Assembly: GCF_035282405.1 (NCBI RefSeq)
Contig: NZ_JAYKBP010000001.1
Location: 1-64,000, forward strand
Length of the DNA stretch: 64,000 nt
Origin: Parvimonas sp035282405
GTDB lineage: Bacteria; Bacillota; Clostridia; Tissierellales; Peptoniphilaceae
Direction: 5' to 3'
Below are positions 61,779 through 64,000 of the stretch, one piece after another (positions within the stretch are counted from its first letter, which is position 1; the number at the start of each line of letters is the position of its first letter). The notes beneath the pieces are model-generated. The model ran no database searches. It had not been told where the DNA came from and saw only the letters and a list, made by a program, of their open reading frames with translations. A program made the position numbers and the translations under genes.

Positions 61779-63590
61779 ATGTCTTATATAAAGAAAGAAA
61801 AAATTGAAGAAATAAAAGAAAAAGCGGATATAATTTCAGTTGTTAGTGATTATGTATCCTTAAAAAAAAGTGGAAGGTATTATATGGGAAATTGTCCTTT
61901 TCATAGCGAAAAGACGCCTTCTTTTTTTCTTTATCCAGAAACAAATACTTTTCATTGCTTTGGATGTGGTAAACATGGGGATAGTATTTCATTTATTATG
62001 GAAATGGATTCATTAGATTATGTCAGTACTTTAAAAAAATTAGCTGAAAAGTTTGGGATTGAATTAGAATATGATAATTCTTTTAATACTAATAACAAAA
62101 AAAATCTTGATAAATATTATGAAATTAACGAATTTACAGCAAGGTTTTACTATAAAAATATGATGGAAAATTCAGTTCCTAAACAATATCTATCAAAAAG
62201 AGGTATTAACCAAAAATCAATTAATCTTTTTTTTATTGGTTATGCTGATGAAAACTGGAAATCTCTTTATAATGAATTAAAATTAAAAAATATGGATATT
62301 GAAATCGCCGAAGAGTTGGGACTTATAATAAAAACTAAAACTGGAGATTATATTGATAGATTTAGAAATAGAATTATGTTTCCTATTTTAAATACAAGTA
62401 AAAAAATTATAGGTTTTGGTGGAAGGACTATTGTAGACGATAGTGCAAAATATTTAAATTCTCCTGAAAGTGTTGTATTTAAAAAAGGTGATAATCTTTA
62501 TGCTCTTGATAAAATAATAGAAAATAATATTAGAAATAAAATTTTAATTGTTGAAGGATATATGGATGTGATATCCTTGTATCAAAGTGGTGTAAATTAT
62601 TCTGTTGCAGGACTTGGAACTGCATTTACTGAAAGCCAAGCAAGACTTATTAAAAGATATTTTAGAAATAATGTATATTTGTGCTATGATGGTGATAACG
62701 CAGGAGCAAGTGCAACCGATAAAACTAATGCTGTATTTAATGAAATTTCAGTAAAACCTAATATAATAATGCTTCCGGATAAATTGGATCCAGATGATTA
62801 TATAAAAAAATTTGGATTAGACGAGTTTAATAAGCTTATAGAATCTCCATATGATATTAATGGTTTTAACTATGAAATATTGAAGAAAAATAAAAAAAAT
62901 TCTAATTCAATTACAGATAATTCAATTTTTTATGACTCGATATTAGATTTTTTAGTTAAGATTGATACTAATATACTAAGAGATTTATATATAAATAAAA
63001 TTTCTAATGAATTTGGCTTAGATAGTAATTCACTTAAAGAAGATTTTTTAAACTATGATAAAAAAGAAAAAGTAGTTAAAAAAAAGGATGAAGAAACTGA
63101 AATAAATTATAAGACAGAGAATTTATTGTTAAATTCTGACAAAAAAGTTTTAATATTGGGTATCATACTACTAATGAGATGTGAAAATAACGTACTGAAG
63201 ATTATTAATAAATTGGAAGAATTATCTAAAAATTCAAATTTATTTGAAATATTTAGTTATGTTAAAAATAATGCTGAAAATAATACTATAACTGTTCCAT
63301 CTGTATTAATTGATGAATTTAAAAATAGTATAGAGAATTTAAAAATTGTAGAATATATAGTTAAATGTTATAATGAAAAGATAAAATTATCAGCATTAGA
63401 TTATAATAGATTGCTTGATATAACTATTTTAAATTTTGAAATTAGAAAAACAACTTTAAATATTGAAAAATTAAAACAAATGGATAAAACTAATGAATCA
63501 GTAATATCGAATTTGAATTACAATATAGAAAAGTTGATGGAATTAAACAGGAATCTTAAAAATATTGAGAAAGGGGTTCATCATGAATAA
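61779..63590 (+). CDS. dnaG: DNA primase
   Basis: 603 residues from ATG 61779, six bases after AAGGTG; the GTG at 61770 is part of the site. Zinc domain CPFHSEKTPSF and FHCFGCGKHGD, RNA-polymerase core with GFGGRTIVDDSAKYLNSPE, TOPRIM motifs VEGYMDVISLYQSG and YDGDNAGASA, and a helicase-binding C-terminal region (about 430-603). It makes RNA primers for replication. Its end overlaps the rpoD start. Confidence 0.95.
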   Translation: MSYIKKEKIEEIKEKADIISVVSDYVSLKKSGRYYMGNCPFHSEKTPSFFLYPETNTFHCFGCGKHGDSISFIMEMDSLDYVSTLKKLAEKFGIELEYDNSFNTNNKKNLDKYYEINEFTARFYYKNMMENSVPKQYLSKRGINQKSINLFFIGYADENWKSLYNELKLKNMDIEIAEELGLIIKTKTGDYIDRFRNRIMFPILNTSKKIIGFGGRTIVDDSAKYLNSPESVVFKKGDNLYALDKIIENNIRNKILIVEGYMDVISLYQSGVNYSVAGLGTAFTESQARLIKRYFRNNVYLCYDGDNAGASATDKTNAVFNEISVKPNIIMLPDKLDPDDYIKKFGLDEFNKLIESPYDINGFNYEILKKNKKNSNSITDNSIFYDSILDFLVKIDTNILRDLYINKISNEFGLDSNSLKEDFLNYDKKEKVVKKKDEETEINYKTENLLLNSDKKVLILGIILLMRCENNVLKIINKLEELSKNSNLFEIFSYVKNNAENNTITVPSVLIDEFKNSIENLKIVEYIVKCYNEKIKLSALDYNRLLDITILNFEIRKTTLNIEKLKQMDKTNESVISNLNYNIEKLMELNRNLKNIEKGVHHE

Positions 63591-64000
63591 TAAATTAAAT
63601 GATATTGAATATGATGAAGTAAAAATTCTAATAATAGAGGAACTTACAAAATATGCTAATGAACACGGTGGTTTTGTTAATAACAAGTATCTTGAATCTT
63701 TAGATTTGTTTAATTTAATAGATATTGATGATATTGAAGAAATAAAATCAAAATTAGCTGATAATCAAGTGGAGTTTATTGATGAAAGTGAAAACTTGGA
63801 GGATCTTGAAATTACAGATGATTTAATTGATTTAGAAGATGAAAAAGAAGATCCTGAAGATGAAGAAATTAAATTAGAAGATTTTTCTGACTTAAAGGGT
63901 TTTAATATTGATGATCCTGTTAAAATGTATTTAAAAGAGATTGGTAAAATACCTTTGTTAAGTGCTGATGAAGAAAGAATTTTAGCAGAAAATATGGAAG
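63583..64000 (+). CDS. rpoD: Main sigma factor RpoD/SigA, 5' part
   Basis: ATG at 63583 after AAGGGG, overlapping the dnaG stop; 139 codons are visible before the window ends. Region 1.1 (about 10-60), a very acidic linker (DLEDEKEDPEDEEIKLED, about 85-105) and region 1.2 with DDPVKMYLKEIGKIPLLS and ADEERILAENME. dnaG-rpoD is the classic macromolecular-synthesis pair. The promoter-binding regions 2-4 lie outside the window. Confidence 0.95.
   Translation, partial: MNNKLNDIEYDEVKILIIEELTKYANEHGGFVNNKYLESLDLFNLIDIDDIEEIKSKLADNQVEFIDESENLEDLEITDDLIDLEDEKEDPEDEEIKLEDFSDLKGFNIDDPVKMYLKEIGKIPLLSADEERILAENME

Overview
The window is a 64 kb piece of a very AT-rich, gene-dense chromosome from a low-GC Gram-positive anaerobe. 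Spaced Shine-Dalgarno sites (GGAGG), frequent TTG starts, extended -10 promoters, a CtsR operator, FloA, CvfB, YlxR, GrdX and the dnaG-rpoD block all point to Bacillota. The mix of a K+-type membrane pyrophosphatase, GrdX, a YedF-like protein and very low GC suggests Peptoniphilaceae/Tissierellia; a Parvimonas-like organism is my best guess, not a proven one. Most genes lie on the + strand. I see no rRNA, tRNA, CRISPR array, insertion sequence or prophage.

Layout. 1-4.4 kb: the 3' end of a PatB/MalY-type aminotransferase, then an operon of a divergent RelA/SpoT-domain protein, a fused AcpS-NnrD protein and alanine racemase. 4.5-8.7 kb: RodA (minus), an anti-sigma-type ATPase, FloA with a repeat-bearing partner, a candidate small RNA and a lipoprotein. 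8.9-15.5 kb: CvfB, a parvulin isomerase, a prepilin peptidase-like protein, SecG, HppA, a CNNM/CorC transporter and GrdX (minus). 15.6-21.7 kb: dnaE-pfkA-pyk. 21.8-29.7 kb: a surface polysaccharide operon with an initiating sugar transferase, two glycosyltransferases, TarI and TarJ for CDP-ribitol, a LicD-family transferase, a Wzy-like polymerase and a Wzz-like protein. 29.8-34.2 kb: YedF (minus) and a CtsR-controlled J-protein/clpB unit. 34.4-42.9 kb: yajC, recJ, RSH, dtd, a metallo-beta-lactamase-fold hydrolase and a GlpA/GlpB/DUF1667 oxidoreductase set.

43-44.6 kb holds a small accessory locus: a membrane-anchored small protein followed by a lipase with an intact-looking Ser-Asp-His triad and a helical C-terminal half. 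It resembles the reverse-domain type VII secreted lipase toxins (TslA with TilA). 44.9-51.6 kb is the rimP-nusA-ylxR-infB-rbfA-nrnA-truB translation operon, preceded by a leader hairpin. 51.7-56.3 kb contains maf (minus), an XRE-S24 self-cleaving-type repressor transcribed away from a 43-residue single-membrane-segment protein, and two overlapping mgtE genes (minus). 56.4-64 kb is one long operon: rsmD-coaD-coiled-coil-phoH-ybeY-dgkA-cdd-era-recO-dnaG-rpoD, cut by the window end.

The most interesting unit is the repressor with its divergent mini-gene at 52.35-53.45 kb. Both promoters are near consensus, both carry copies of a 9-bp box (AAGYTAYTT), and the mini-gene has its own terminator. The arrangement recalls lexA with yneA/sosA, the SOS-induced division inhibitors, but the small protein is much smaller and I recognise no family for it.
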